Assembly: GCA_005408345.1 (NCBI GenBank)
Contig: SEMN01001235.1
Span: forward strand, 17,349 to 81,348
From: Macquaria australasica
Taxonomy: Eukaryota; Chordata; Actinopteri; Centrarchiformes; Percichthyidae
Length of the DNA stretch: 64,000 nt
Direction: 5' to 3'
Position 1 is the first letter of the stretch. Every line of letters begins with the position of its first letter. Under the pieces are notes generated by a model. That model made no database searches and was not told where the DNA came from. It saw only the letters and a program-made list of their open reading frames with translations. The position numbers and the translations under genes are program-made. Positions 12,101-24,830 of the stretch are shown piece by piece.

Positions 12101-15100
12101 CCAAGAGGTCCTCCTGTATTTGGCAAACAACAAAATCATGTCTTAGCCTACAACCGTCAAACTAGTAAGGTGTGGGACAGACGGCCACCATCAATAATAT
12201 TGTGTACGTAGCCACAATTAAAAAACTACTGGGGGGTCATAAATCCCGCCTGTTAATCAAGCACTGAGACAGTCGATCAAATCAAAACCAAAACCAAATC
12301 CATACCACATACTAATTCTTTAAAGAATGTTCACTTTAGAAAAGTGACAAAATAAAGTACTGAAAACAGTGTGCAAACTAAGAAACACTTGATTCTTGGG
12401 TGTGCTGTTTGTAGATACTATTCTCCAACAATGCAATGCACAAAGTAAAAAAGGAAAAAGGTTTCTCACAGCTGGAAAAACTTAAAACTAATTGTGGATG
12501 GTGATGAAACAGCGTTGTTAAATTTAATTGGCAGTTTTTAGTGACGGCACACGTATTGCATTATTTCCTGTTAGTATAAAATGATTAAGTTTGTTGATTT
12601 CTTTTACACTCACAGCAAAAACTGTATACTATGATTAGTATGTCTGTATGCGATTAGCATGTAGTGTGGAATTAGGTGTGTTCAGCTATTAAATTCAAAA
12701 TAAGTGATCCTAGAATAATTAGAATAATTAAAAGTGCTTACAAAGTATTTTATCTCAGAGTAGCTTCCCACATTCAACGCCAGGGTAGAACGAGCTATGC
12801 TGATATCTGCGAGCTCCCACTCCCCATTGGTCACTAACACATCTCTGGACTCGTTCAGGATCTCTTCAGACGACATGCCTTGAATCATCATTACGTCCGT
12901 AGCTTGAATAACACATAATAGCACAGTCTTATTTTGAGTCATTGGATGCCCAAAGTGAAGTTTTGTGTTAATATCCATCCACACATGTTGGAATATTTTA
13001 ACACTTTTACAGCTGAATTTGTCAAATGATCTGAATATGGGGGCAACAGAAAAAACTGATGCCTAGTGTAACCTTCACATATTTCTTCACTAACACTTAA
13101 AGTACGCCCCAGGTTAGAAATTAACAATTGAAACAAAAGCCCAGAGCTAATCTACAGTCAACATTTGCCAACTCTAATCACTGCTTACAACAGACATTTT
13201 GTAGTATATAAAGATGCATTTTATCCTTTAGTCTCACAGTTCAAAGATCAGTCTTTATATATTTAAGCAGCCTTACCAAAGTGTAGATATGATTCAAAAG
13301 TCAGTGTGCAATTTTGGACATCGAAGGGGAAAGTATAGATTACTAATCGGCAGGAGCTGACCACTCTGACCGGCTTATCATCATATACGTGACCTGTGTT
13401 GTATAAGTAGACATAGGGAGTTTGGGGAGATTTGTCCTCGTCCATGCTGGAAAAGAATAAAATAGAAAAAACAATGTAATTATTATTTTAATGAATGTAT
13501 CCATAAAATGTTAAAAGGAAGGAGAGGAAAACAATTACAAGAAGGTTCATATCCCTCTCAGACAGCTCGCTCTTTTTATTGTGGCTTTCATTTCATGAGT
13601 AATTTATCAGAATTTGTATTATATTTTTAACTAAAATTAGTTGGTCTTTTTCTACTTTTAAAAACAGTATTTTAGCTTAAAATAGATTAAAAAGGGGCAA
13701 AAAGTAGATTCCTTGAAGCTCCATAGTACCAAACAACCATAAGATTGTATACCTGAATTTAGGTTTGCCTCTCTTCTTTCAGGTTTACAGGGTTTAAGAT
13801 TACTTTCCAAGTGTTGACATTTCAGGTTTTACTTTACTTTAATTTCCCTGATTTGGAGAATAACTTCGTAAAAGCTCACAGACTACTGAACATCCTTTTA
13901 GCTTACAACTCTTTGATGTAGACGTCTGGAACCCAAAGCTTTTCTCGAGGGACAGAGACTCTGTTAGTTCCACATTCCTTCTCATCCCAGCTCAGTCCCT
14001 CTATATCCCACTGCTACATTAAACAGAACAAAACCAATGTGATGTGCAGGTTAGAAAATGCCAGCCATTTTAACAGTGTTACTACATAAACTCACAAAAA
14101 GAAAAGAAAAAAACCCCACTTTTATCTAACACACTATATATGCGTTGGGGTCAATTAACTTTAATTTTGTTGTATTCCAGTTAAATCATTTTAATCTAGT
14201 AGGCATGCATGTATCATTTTGGAATAAAACTCTTTACATTAGATAAATCCAACAGCTAGAATTAGCAAACCTCTGATGTTGGCGCCCCCCAGTGGTAGTA
14301 TCAAAATAAGACACACCTCTTACTCTTGGATTGGCTTATTTTGCTACAAACAAAAACTAATTCACTGAGATCAGAATAATTGTAAAGATGCTTTAATCAC
14401 GTAAAAACAATCTACACATGGTGGATTTAATTAGACAAAGACTTCTGAATTTATTGATGTTTTTGTCAGTGCTCTGAAAACTTACAAGAATCTGCCATAA
14501 GACTGTTGTCAGGGTTTGAGTTTTTTCATCCTATGGATGAGACATATTTATACTTTAATTTAAGCCAGTAATATAGATTCATTATGAATTTGAATCAGTG
14601 ACTGTTAAAACTTAATTGAAAAAGTTATGCATGCTCATGTGCAGGTGTTTGTGTAGACTCACCACTCCTAAAATTCCCACCACAGTGATACTGATGGTTA
14701 TGTTAACTGGATTTGAAAACCTTTTTACGGGGCGCACCAGGTTTTTAGGGAATAATTCCGTCTCAAGTGTAGCAAACAAGGATTCAGGAGTTGGGCTGGT
14801 GCAGTTCAATGCTGCTACAAAACCTGAGTTCAAAAAGAGAAAGCAGAAAATTAAATTTCTGAGATAGCTCATATACATGCACATGGAGGTATTCAGTCCC
14901 AGTTCTTTTATTGGTATGTGCACAGATTATGTATACAATATGGGTATGGTATGGAAGCCGAACATGCCTGTGGTTACAACAGTTTTGTTATCTTGAGATC
15001 ACAGGGTAAAATTAAATTACTGCAACCGTGGCTGTTCTCAGCTTCTGTAGTATGGTAGCAGAAAACTGCACACATTGAAGTGCTTCACTCACTAAATTGC

Positions 15101-15600
15101 CTGTGATGCATCTGAAAACTCAGATACCTTTAGATTCACATCTGTCGGTCTGACTTATAAAAAGGGTTTATAAGTTGTAACATGGCAACCCAAAAGTTAT
15201 TCTTATAATGGCTTATTACTGGTCTATAAACTGTTAGTACACATTATTATTATTCTTGAATTTTATAACTACATATATATTATTTATAATAAAGTGAGAA
15301 AAGGCAATAATTCAATTGCGTTTCACTTAAGATCCTAGTTTGGTATTTTCTGACAACAAACCTTTAGTTAACTTTCAATAAAACCTGATCAACATTATTA
15401 TGTATTTGAAAGAGGTTCCCACTGTACAGGAGCAGAAGTTACTGAAGTGCCCCTTTAACTACCAACTTGTAATATTTAAGCTTTTAACAGATCATCTTCT
15501 TTGCTTATTTTGTGGATAGTCAAAAAAAATGTCTTCCCGCCTTACCGTGAAGCAGCATGAAACAGATGAAGATGAGCTCAGCGGGCTTTACGTCTGTCAT
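9127..15600 (-). CDS. htr3c-like: Gene A: 5-HT3 receptor C/D/E-like Cys-loop cation channel subunit, complete
   Basis: Nine minus-strand exons with GT-AG borders sum to 1446 nt (481 aa): 15546-15600, 14663-14823, 14486-14530, 13907-14013, 13277-13446, 12742-12902, 11650-11860, 10569-10778, 9127-9452. A hydrophobic signal (start ATG 15600) precedes the extracellular domain. The Cys-loop CRLVIYTFPFDVQNC has the 13-residue spacing of pentameric channels. Exon 7 encodes M1 and M2 (DRSSFKMTLILGYTVFLL; Asp at -1', Asp at 20'), exon 8 M3 (SLALMVTSLLETVFIT), and exon 9 the MA helix and M4. ILGV, the M2-M3 segment and VFLLIMNDLLP resemble human HTR3C/D/E most. The 5-HT3A loop-B Trp is Tyr here (TFESYLHF), so serotonin binding on its own is uncertain. 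Intron 7 holds a partial MITE at 10838-10925. Confidence 0.9.
10838..10925. mobile_element. Partial MITE related to the element at 63139-63880
   Basis: TTACATGCACGCTAGTAACCTGG, then TTAGTCATATC and TGGTTATGATC, match the left part of the element near 63145-63215 (TTACATGCACATTAGCAACC). It lies in intron 7 of gene A; only one terminus is clear. Confidence 0.5.
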
Positions 15601-17547
15601 TTTCAGTCTCAGTTAAACCTTTACCATGACCTTGAAGAAAAAAGTCAACTGTCTGCTCCATCTGATTGAGACGTTCTTCTGGAGAAACATGAATGTATCA
15701 GTAATTAGATGAAATGTGTAACCTCCACCATAGGCTAATATTAGCTCTAGAATATGGCACACTGTGGTTTGACTTAAACCTTCAGGGTATTCCCAGTTGC
15801 ATGCGGAGATCCACTTATCTGTGAGTGACTGTTTGCACGATGTGTGCTTGGATTATACAACAGGTCTTTGAATCATCTTCAGGTGGATTTGTATTACATG
15901 TGTCAACAACTTCACTTGACTTCCTGACAGCTGAGGCCAAGTCAAACACAAAAGTATACACTTGGCTGGTTGTTGTGTCAGCTAGAAAATAGAGAAAATA
16001 AGAATCCACCCGCCCATATCTTAGCCATTTTAAGAGAGCGTTACCAATAAATAAAGGTGAGGCTGTGTTTAATAACCTTAAGACAAATAACTGAGGCAAT
16101 AAAAGTTTATTGAAGACAGAATGCCAGATCATTATTGGAATACATGGGTTTATTCTCTAATTCTCATGTTAAATTATTTTACATAAAACATTTCATGTTA
16201 CCGTATAAAGAAATTCTGGTCAAAATGTCGCCTTGCTGTTGGTTCTTGGCTGGATCTCATGAGGTTAATGTTGCCTGTGTTTCTGTGATGCCACAACAAA
16301 TTAGGAGCAAGTCACAACAACCGCAGACCGATTTGGCGCATGCCTAGCTCAAGTCACTCAGTAAAGGAATAGAAATGGCAATTAATTCTAATTACATGTA
16401 TTACAGGATAACAGAAATAACAGAGAAGGTACACCATGTTATCATATATTAAAACAATATTACTGTCTTGCATTATTTGGCAAGGAGCAAACAGATTGAA
16501 TAATAGAGGTCCGAGAATTGAACCCTGGGCTAATCCGCTCAGATTTATGATCACCAATGGCAACAACATAGCCCCTGCTTTCGAGATATGACCTGAACCA
16601 ACACAGGACAGTGCTGGATAATCCTACCACTCTAGATGTGGTACTGTAGGATTGTGTGGTAGGAGTGGAAGATGATCCTACTTTAGACGTATTTCTAGAC
16701 ATAAACATCAAAGGCTGCACTAGGTTTCAGCAGTACCAGAACTAATGTTTTACCTGAACCAGTATTGAATTGTGTTATTTAACATCTTTATCAGTACTGT
16801 CTGGATGCTGTGTTGTGGTTGGAAGCCAAATTTAACTTTGTCCAACAGGCCATTTACATTCAAGAAGTTGCTGAGTTGAATTAAAACAGCTTTTAGTCCA
16901 GGATGCACCTCTATAGAAGGGGCTCAATAAATGCAGTTTTCAGTGATTTTGAAAAAAAAAGAAGCCTGATAGGAGTGAACCCCTCATAATTTCCGGTTCA
17001 TCCATTGCTAAGCAACTGAAAACTTTTTTTTTGAAAGGTGGTGGCCAGAGTTTTGAAACAGCAGGTAGACTGTTTAAGCCGCTTAACCATATCCCCCAGA
17101 GTTTTAACACTGACAGCATTGAAATTGGGCATTGCTGTCAAATTATTTCTCTGTGGTGCCAGAAGTGGTCTTGTTTCATTGTTTGACATAGAGGAATTTG
17201 GGGTCACTCTGTTATTTTAGTTTTTTTTCCCCTGAAGAAAGATGCAAACTAATTACATCTACTGTCAGAGGATCAACAGCAGCAAATAACACATGGGAAT
17301 AGTAATAGTTATTGTCCCTAAACCATTATACTGCACAAAACTAGCAGTACAGCATGTACATGGTATTTCCTTGCAAAATCAAACACAGAAAACAAAATTT
17401 AAACAAACATTACAGAAACAATAACTGATAAATGTTGGCAGATGCTTTGTTTTGCCTTCTACTTAAACAAATTGCTGTTTCATTTGTTATTTAGACATCC
17501 TATGAATTGATCCCAGCCCTGGTTCACATTCGACCCATGTCCAGTTA
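15601..17547. other. Intergenic region between channel genes B and A
   Basis: No complete gene. The only recognisable content is a degraded reverse-transcriptase fragment on the minus strand (about 16460-16700). The promoter of gene A must lie just above 15600, but no diagnostic core element is convincing. Confidence 0.45.
16460..16700 (-). mobile_element. Degraded LINE reverse-transcriptase fragment
   Basis: Minus-strand translation in two frames gives GLSSTVLCWFRSYLESRG and then GLAQGSILGPLLFNLF. These match the conserved RT stretch W(F)xSYL...(V)PQGSxLGPxLF of jockey/CR1/L2-type LINEs, with the catalytic-domain Pro lost and a frameshift between. It is a fossil fragment without endonuclease or YADD motif. 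Confidence 0.65.
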
Positions 17548-20500
17548 TCACTGGCTGATCCAGATGCACCACATGCAGATGATGACCAGGGCGTAACAGG
17601 AGATGAGCAGCAGATAGATGCGGAAGAGCAGGAAGTCGAGGACATATCCTACGTGGCACCACTGGTCCTGCAGCTCACTCTCCTTCTGCAGCGAGGTGAG
17701 GTGGTCATGAAGGTCGCCCAGGTATTGACAGATCTGTTGCAGTTCAGGCAGAGAAACTGTACCTGGCAGGAGAATAGCGATAGGAGGGATCACAGTCTAC
17801 ACCCAGTGACTGCCAGCTGTAACTGTTGTGTAGCAGCTTGAACCATCTGACAAAGCTGATGTTGGCTTGTTAATATGTGATCTGTTTATGGTCGGTACAA
17901 AATAACATAATGTACCTCAAATTACAAAATGTTATGCAAATAATAAGATTACATTAGACTATTTGACCAAATAACGTTGGTTAGGTTAGCGTTATCAGGT
18001 AAAAAAACAACAAAGTAATACCTACATTTATTATTTTGTTTCCTGACATACATAGATTCATATTTCCTTTGTGTTTTTGTAGATGCCCTTTAGTATTTTC
18101 AAGGTCAGGCCGCTGAGCAGCTTTGGTTGGCAAAAGTAATGTAGTATTGTAATGTAGTAATGTAGTATGTCATTTAGTGAGTCTGTTTGATTACCTCCGT
18201 TGCTGGTTGGGTGCTGGGCGGGTATCTGGCTTGCTGGTTGGATGATCCACGGCCCTGAAACGCCATTTGAGCTGTCAGGTTTATCCTTTTGTGGTATAGA
18301 AGGGGGCTGGATGTCCTCCGGCCATCGGTAGCAGATGAGGTTGGCTATGTATTTGAGGACAACTACCTTCACCCAGTTTGGAACCACTTGATATTTCATG
18401 GAGCTGTGGTGGAGGACGTTGGTAATGATGACCGTCTCCAGTAGACTGATGACCATGAGGGCCAGACACACAGAGAAATAGATACCTAGATTGAAGGATA
18501 GATTGAGATCAAAGGATACACAGTAACGAGGTCATATGTAAAACTTCTTTCCTCAGTAGCAGAAGAGAGACAAAATATATCTACAGGGAATTGACAGAGT
18601 TGTTGGTCAACTCAGCAATTTCTTTTACAAGATACTCAGATTTCCAGCTTTCAAAACTCACCTTCAAGACTGGAACAAAAATATAATATTTCCTCCTCAG
18701 TAAACATGTATATGGTCTTTGTTTTAACTAGCTAGCTCTGTATTGTCAAAATGGTCCTTTTTTGTACATTTTTTTTATTATTTGTGTTAATTGAAAGTCA
18801 CCATCGATCAAGTGCATGGGTCACTTTAACAACGCAGTTATGAAACAAATCCTTATTTTTAATCAAAAGTGTTGCACCAGTGTGGGATACATGACAAAAT
18901 CTAGTTTCCCCCTCTATGATGGAGCATGTGCACATGAAGTGATGTGTTGAAGTATTACCAAACATGTAAAATGAACTACTGCAGGCTGTTTTGTAGTATT
19001 ATTGTATTGTAGTTAAATCCAGTGTAGCATGGCAGACCTAGCTCTGCAATTTTTTTTTTCTGTTTTCAGCAATCCATAAAAACTATTTACATTTCTGTGG
19101 TCCCAAAGAAGACAAAATAATAGAGTGATAAGCAACGCAAAAAAATAAGTAAATCTGGGAGCTGCGACCCCTTTTGAATGACACACATTTGATCGAATTG
19201 TTTAAATGAAAGCATTGATTAGGGCAGCTTTAAGGAAACGGCTCTGACCTATGATGGGCGTGCCGTTTGCTGTGCTGGGCAGCAGGTCGTTCATGATGAG
19301 CAGGAAGACGGTGTAGCCCAGGATGAGGGTCATCTTGAAGGAGGCGCGGTCGACGCTATGGGGGGGCAGGTAGAAGGACAGGATGTCGATGAGCATGAGG
19401 AAGGAGCTGGGGATCAGCAGGTTGACCACGTAGAGCACTGGCCGCCGCTTTATGACCACCTAGTGAACAAGAATTAGTTTGAAGAGTCTCACCATCTGCT
19501 ATATAGGCCATCAATAACCTTTATGTAAAAATAAATCATGGTAGGCTACTTATCACAACATATATCAAACTATCTCATGAGGGAAATATACATAACAAAT
19601 AACATATAACACTGACAATATGTGCACCACATTATAAAGTAAAATTATCCTTGAGGAAACATTTGTATTTATGCATTGTTAAATCTGTGTTAAACCTGCA
19701 ATTACTGATTTTGGCCACTTGGGGGAAGCAGAAACAAGTTGTGAACACAACACTGACATATCACCACCTTCTAAGTTGATGTGGCAAATTTGTTAGAAAA
19801 CAGTTGCTTGTTTACACATCCAGCAGTTACGGAGAAACATAATTATTATTTGGAGTCGTGTTTCTATTCACTCTCTGTTAGATCTGGTTTTGGTCTTTAC
19901 CAACTCCGCTATGTTGACGAGCTAGTCGCTAACTATGTGTCTGTTGTTTGGTGCTGAGCAGGTAGTGTACAGTGGGTTTTTTAGAGCTTTTTTGCTGATA
20001 ACAGCTGCCTGCTGCGGCAGCAACACTTTGAGAGCGGTGAGGGTGAACCAAAACAACGTTGTGGGCCGGGCAGCTAAACAATGAGCTGAAACTCCATACA
20101 AAGCTCCGTAAAACTGAGAGGAGCTCCAGATTTGGGTGATAATTCTCTGTAGGTTCATCAGTGTGAACGACCCCTCTCACAATGTCACATTGTTTTCACC
20201 TCATCATTTGATACATTGTTATTATGGAAATACTGATTATGGCTGCTTTAAAGTAATAATTTGACACTTGACAACATTTTGACAGGAGTTAGATGAGAAG
20301 ATCAATACCATTCTCATGTCTGTAAGCTCAATATATTGCTATGGCAACCTGCTGGCCATTTGGGTGCCCTAAGCGTAATTGCTTTGTGGTACTATGTCTG
20401 ATAGCCAGATGTTTTGTTTGCAGACGTAAGAGTAGTAAACTCAGGGGTTTCCCTCACCCAGAAGGTGATGATGTCCCACTCGTCAATCCCAAACTGGAGG

Positions 20501-23500
20501 ATGGAGGTCTCCCCTAGTATGTCCACCACCTCCCACTCTCCACTGGCCTCCAGGTAACGCTTTGAGTTTTCAGACATCTCCTTAAAGGTCAGAGCAGGGC
20601 TAACCCTCACATCCCTTACTGTGGAAGAGAAAAACACAGTGAGAGAGGGAAAACTAGCCAGACAGTTCTGTAGTACAATCAAAGCTAATCGAAATAAATA
20701 AGTTAGCTAAACGTAATACCTGATTTATTACATTATGATTTTGACTTTTGTTCTCTTTTTCCTTTTGCATTTATTTTTATTCCCTGCAGAAGATCCCAAA
20801 AGTGCAACAGACTGCAGTTGCATTTTCAGACCCACTACTGAGCCAGCCTAAAGCTGGACAACATTTATCTAAGTGTAGCCAATGACTGGATGAGTTTATG
20901 ACTGTGTGATTGTGTAAGTGTTAAGACGCCTTTTCTTACTGGTGTGCATGTAGGAGCCAAATGTAAATGTGCAATTCTGCACGTCAAAAGGAAAACTGAA
21001 GATCTCCAGGTTGCAGGCTGAGACAAGCCGAAGCATCCTGTCCCAGCGGATGTGACCTGTGTGGTTCACGTAGACGTAAGGACACGCTTGGGAAACATCA
21101 TCATCCACACTGGGAGGGTTAGAAGAGGAGGAGTCATGAAGAAGTAAAAGAAATAAACAGAAACACAGTGACAGAAAAACACATTGAGAGGGTTAATTAA
21201 ATGAGACCCATTGGGAAACAGACATAGAGGTTTCATAATTCATACAATTTTTCTGGTCTCTCAGCTTCGCATGTTGGATTTTCAAACATGTTTTAACACG
21301 AGGATGAGCCATGCCCCTCCCCAGGGAGACGATGCATTTACGCACCCTCAGTCCCAGGGGCCACACAGGGTGCGTAAATGTGGCCCCTGGGACTGATGTA
21401 TGTGCCGCCACCTCAAGGAGCGATGATGCAGTAGGACACAGCAGTCATTTTAGTATCTCCAGATTGTCTGTGTGCCAGGTTGTATCTGGACATAGTTTAG
21501 ATGGGACTCTAGAGTCTTTGACTGCCCCCAGATGTGCCAGGAACTCTGATTCAGGCAGGAGGTGTGATCTCCCCTCTAGATCTGTGTCGACACCTGCGGC
21601 TGAATGGATTATCATTCTACAATTGTGGCCACTATTCAGAGTTTAGAAGCCGTCCAGTGCTTATGGGTTTAATTGTCTACTTTTGGTAAGTGGCACTTAT
21701 CTCACTGTCACTTTACACGATGTCAATGGGTGGTAAGTGCACCCATCTGTCTCAGTGCACTAACTACTATTTAATGAGCCATTTAGTTTGTTTGTACAAG
21801 ACCCTCAGGGATCCATCAATAAAAAAAAAATAAAAAAAAATCCAACCTTTTACAGCTGGAGAACTTACAACTCATAAACGATGATGTCTGGAGACCAAAG
21901 CTGCCTCACAGGGAGAGAAATCCTGGTGACGCCATCACATTCATCAGGGTCCCAAACCAGGAACTCATTGTGCCAGTACTGCAGTGAATTAAGCATCAAT
22001 AATCACTGTTAAACTTCCAACATAAAATGAAAATGTCTGTGTGCTTGTCATCTGTATTGGTTTCTGCTGTGGTTACAGGCACATGATCAATTTGGATCAG
22101 ACTGCATTATATTTACTGACAGTGTATTGTGTCTTTCCATGCTACTTACCAGTCTCAGCCACAAGAAAGTAGTGAGTATTTGGGTTTTCTCATTCTGAAA
22201 TACAGTAAACAACAAGTAAACCTCATGTGAAGTTGATTGCTCCCTCTTAAACTAGGTTAGAGTCAAAAATGCAACGTTTTATAACAATACATATGATAAT
22301 CAGTAACATGAATTGCAAGATGAATGCAGATAATGAATCTGTATAGAGTCTGTATAGAGCGGACATCTGTTGCTCTGCATTTAAGATGCCTGACATTCCC
22401 TCTGTCAGCCAGTTATCTTAGCATCTTCATTCTTTTCTTATTTTCTACATTCTTAGATCACTATTTGACAAACTCACCACCCCCAGGACAGCATACAGGG
22501 TGAAGGAGATGTTGGCTATGGTGGGTTTGCTGAGGTTCACTACCGGCCTGAAGGATTGTAGGTCAAACACAGCCTGCATGGACTCATAGGTTGGACCGCT
22601 TTGGCCTTCCTTACAGGTCAGTGTATTATAACATAGAGACGCTGACGAGAGAGAGAGAGTTTATAAAAACACTTGACTGTTGCTTTAATCACATTATAAT
22701 TGCACTTTTAAACTTTCCCATTATCAATGATTTTGAGAAAATGAAGAGCTGTTTTCTAAACATAAAACTCTACTAAACCATGTAAAACAAAATTATGTAC
22801 TTTTCATTTACAGGTTCGCTTACAAATGGTTCAAATGCAACAAAACTACGATAAAATATTTAAACAGAATATTATTGCAGACTTAAATATCAGAAAAATA
22901 ATTCTTTTTGACATGGAACAGAAAACAGCTTTGAATAATCATTGTATCATTAAGCTAGAAGCCAAACAGCTAAATACATTGAGTAATGTTATGATATTGA
23001 TATCATATAGCATAGAGCTTAATGCTGTTTGATAGCAGACAGGTCACAATCACATCCTTTATTACCTGAACATGTTCTTCAAACATAATGTACGACTCAA
23101 ATTAGCTGAAAGATTCCTTTATTTTGAATTCAACACTCCACATGATTTATCACAAATGTGAAATATAGTGGACTGATACATCATAGATGAATGTTTCCAG
23201 GGTTTTTCTCAATTTATACATTCTCATATGCAATGGTAAGAGTCAATTCAAATTTGCCTGGGAAAAACAGAAAAGATGACATCAATGTCATCGTACTGTA
23301 AAGGTACATTTAAATATGAAACAGGATAAACTGTTCATATGAGGAGAAAGAGGAACTTTTCAGTTGCAAAGCTAAACATGCTTCAGTCTGGAAAATAAAA
23401 CGCATATATATAACTACAAACAATAAAGTAGTGAATAAAAGTAGGTTATCATTACCTGACATTAAGATTAAACCTGAGATGATGCTGATACTCTGCTGAG

Positions 23501-23510
23501 ATGGACTCAT
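17548..23510 (-). CDS. htr3c-like: Gene B: 5-HT3 receptor-like Cys-loop channel subunit, complete
   Basis: Nine exons sum to 1422 nt (473 aa): 23456-23510, 22478-22641, 22150-22194, 21869-21978, 20940-21109, 20458-20618, 19249-19459, 18195-18485, 17548-17762. The start ATG (23510) opens a short signal segment ending LILMSASLC. The extracellular domain has W(L)RLYWHNEF and the Cys-loop CNLEIFSFPFDVQNC. M1-M2 read SFLMLIDILSFYLPP and DRASFKMTLILGYTVFLL, and M2-M3 GTPIIGIYFSVCLAL is close to 5-HT3A GTPLIGVYF. The M3-M4 loop (exon 8, 291 nt) is the longest in the array and Pro/Gln-rich. Loop B has Tyr (TFGSYMHT) instead of Trp. It is the most divergent member: exon 7 differs clearly from that of A, D and E. 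Intron 6 carries a MITE at 19690-20240 and a fragment of another at 20276-20340. Confidence 0.88.
19690..20240. mobile_element. MITE-like repeat in intron 6 of gene B
   Basis: Starts TTAAACCTGCAATTACTGAT and ends ATACTGATTATGGCTGCTTTAA, an imperfect inverted repeat. The interior GGCCACTTGGGGGAAGCAGAAA recurs at 29950-30000. Openings of 70-80 codons inside it are not gene-like. Confidence 0.6.
20276..20340. mobile_element. Fragment of the TTAAAGGAATAG MITE family
   Basis: AGTTAGATGAGAAGATCAAT and ACCATTCTCATGTCTGTA match the left part of the element at 2330-2370. Both ends are lost. Confidence 0.5.
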
Positions 23511-23689
23511 GCTGGATGTTTCTGATGGACCAAATGTCCTCCACAACCACCAATCTAATTGTGTGTAAAGCAAAGATGCATAGCTCCTACTGGCAGTGTA
23601 AATGCACGCACTCAGGCAGGCACGCACACATGCTCTTGTTTTGCACTTAGCAGGACAATGAAATGACTAACATTAATTCTCTGGAGACT

Positions 23690-23870
23690 AAACCTAACCT
23701 TAACCACAACCACCCCATGCCTAACCACAGCCCAAAACATAACCCGAACCAAACCCTAACCTTAAACAAAAACTAAAAAACCAAGGTAAATCACTCAAAT
23801 TTGGTGGTTTCCCTTGTAGGAACCAGCTTCTTGTACCCAAATGTTAAATGAGTCCCCATAATGTGACCGT
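23690..23870. repeat. Dispersed CTAACC/ACCCTAACC-rich repeat
   Basis: A run of AACCTAACCTTAACCAC-type words, then TTCCCTTGTAGGAACCAG and GTCCCCATAATGTGACCGTG. A related copy lies at 43050-43190 (TTGTGGGGACCAG, CACAATGTGACTGTGTGAAC). It is a common fish interspersed repeat, not a telomere. Confidence 0.5.
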
Positions 23871-24539
23871 GTAAACAGTTTTGTATTACAAGTACTCACA
23901 CACATGCATACACACAATCATATGCAGACTATACCTTTACAAATGAACACAAAATGGGACTAATTGCAAATAGGTATACCTACATTTAATTGCTCCATTA
24001 ACTAATTAAAATGGTGTATATTTTGTCTTTCAGTACAAACCTCAAGTAAAAACAGGAGGTTTTAAAACTTATATATTGCAAACAAGTGCGCAGACAGAAT
24101 ATTTATGTACTTAGGAGGACAATCAATCCTCATGAATAGATATAAATAAATAGAAATGCAAAACACACAAAATTGTGGTTTGTGCAGATGGGTCATAAAC
24201 ACACACAGGACAACATAGGACTTGTTGTTCCACACCTCTGGTAACCACTCACCCATTTTATTTTTCAACACCTCCACCTATGGGAGTTACAATCTGTTCC
24301 ATTCTCCAGTGCTGTGTAACGTGCTGTCGAACCATGTGCTTATTTTTGGTTTTATGCTGTTTTAGAAACCTGTGACTCAGTCAACATACAGTATATACTG
24401 TGTAGTGTTAAACTGGACAGTGCTTAACCAAACAGATCCTCATACGAGATTGAAAGTGAATGCGTGACATTTTAAAATCCAGGGTCCATATGAAGCATTT
24501 CAGAATCAGTCCTAGGAATCTTACTGAAACTTCAATTAG

Positions 24540-24830
24540 CACTCAAATACTTTGACCTCAGAGAAAATGGAGCGTGAGATCGACAGGCAGATTGGTGCGG
24601 TGTCAGCAGTAATGCGGACGTTGTGCTGGACTGTTGTGGTAAAGAAGGAGCTGAGCCTGACGGCGAAGCTCTCAATTTTCCAGTCGATCTACGTTCCAAC
24701 CCTCACCTACGATCAGGACCTTTGGGTAGTGAAAGAATGAAATCATGGATACAAGCGACCGAAATGAGTTTCCACTGTAGGGTGGCTGGGCTCACCCTTA
24801 GAGAGATAGGGTAAGGACTCAGGCTACATC
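24540..24830 (+). mobile_element. 3' fragment of an RTE/Rex3-type LINE
   Basis: Translation gives EREIDRQIGAVSAVMRTL, then TAKLSIFQSIYVPTLTY, and after a frameshift TEMSFHCRVAGLTLRE. This is the C-terminal end of RTE-clade reverse transcriptase, as in fish Rex3. The N-terminal RT and endonuclease are missing. Confidence 0.7.

Noticed and set aside
14280..14300. GGCGCCCCCCAGTGG as an isolated regulatory box
   Set aside because: Looks like a fragment of a dispersed repeat; no positional link to a promoter.
19922..20180. Two overlapping minus-strand openings of about 80 codons
   Set aside because: Inside a MITE-like repeat; no recognisable protein.
23690..23790. Telomere-like CTAACC runs
   Set aside because: Short, degenerate and repeated elsewhere (43060, 31290); an interspersed repeat, not a chromosome end or interstitial telomere array.
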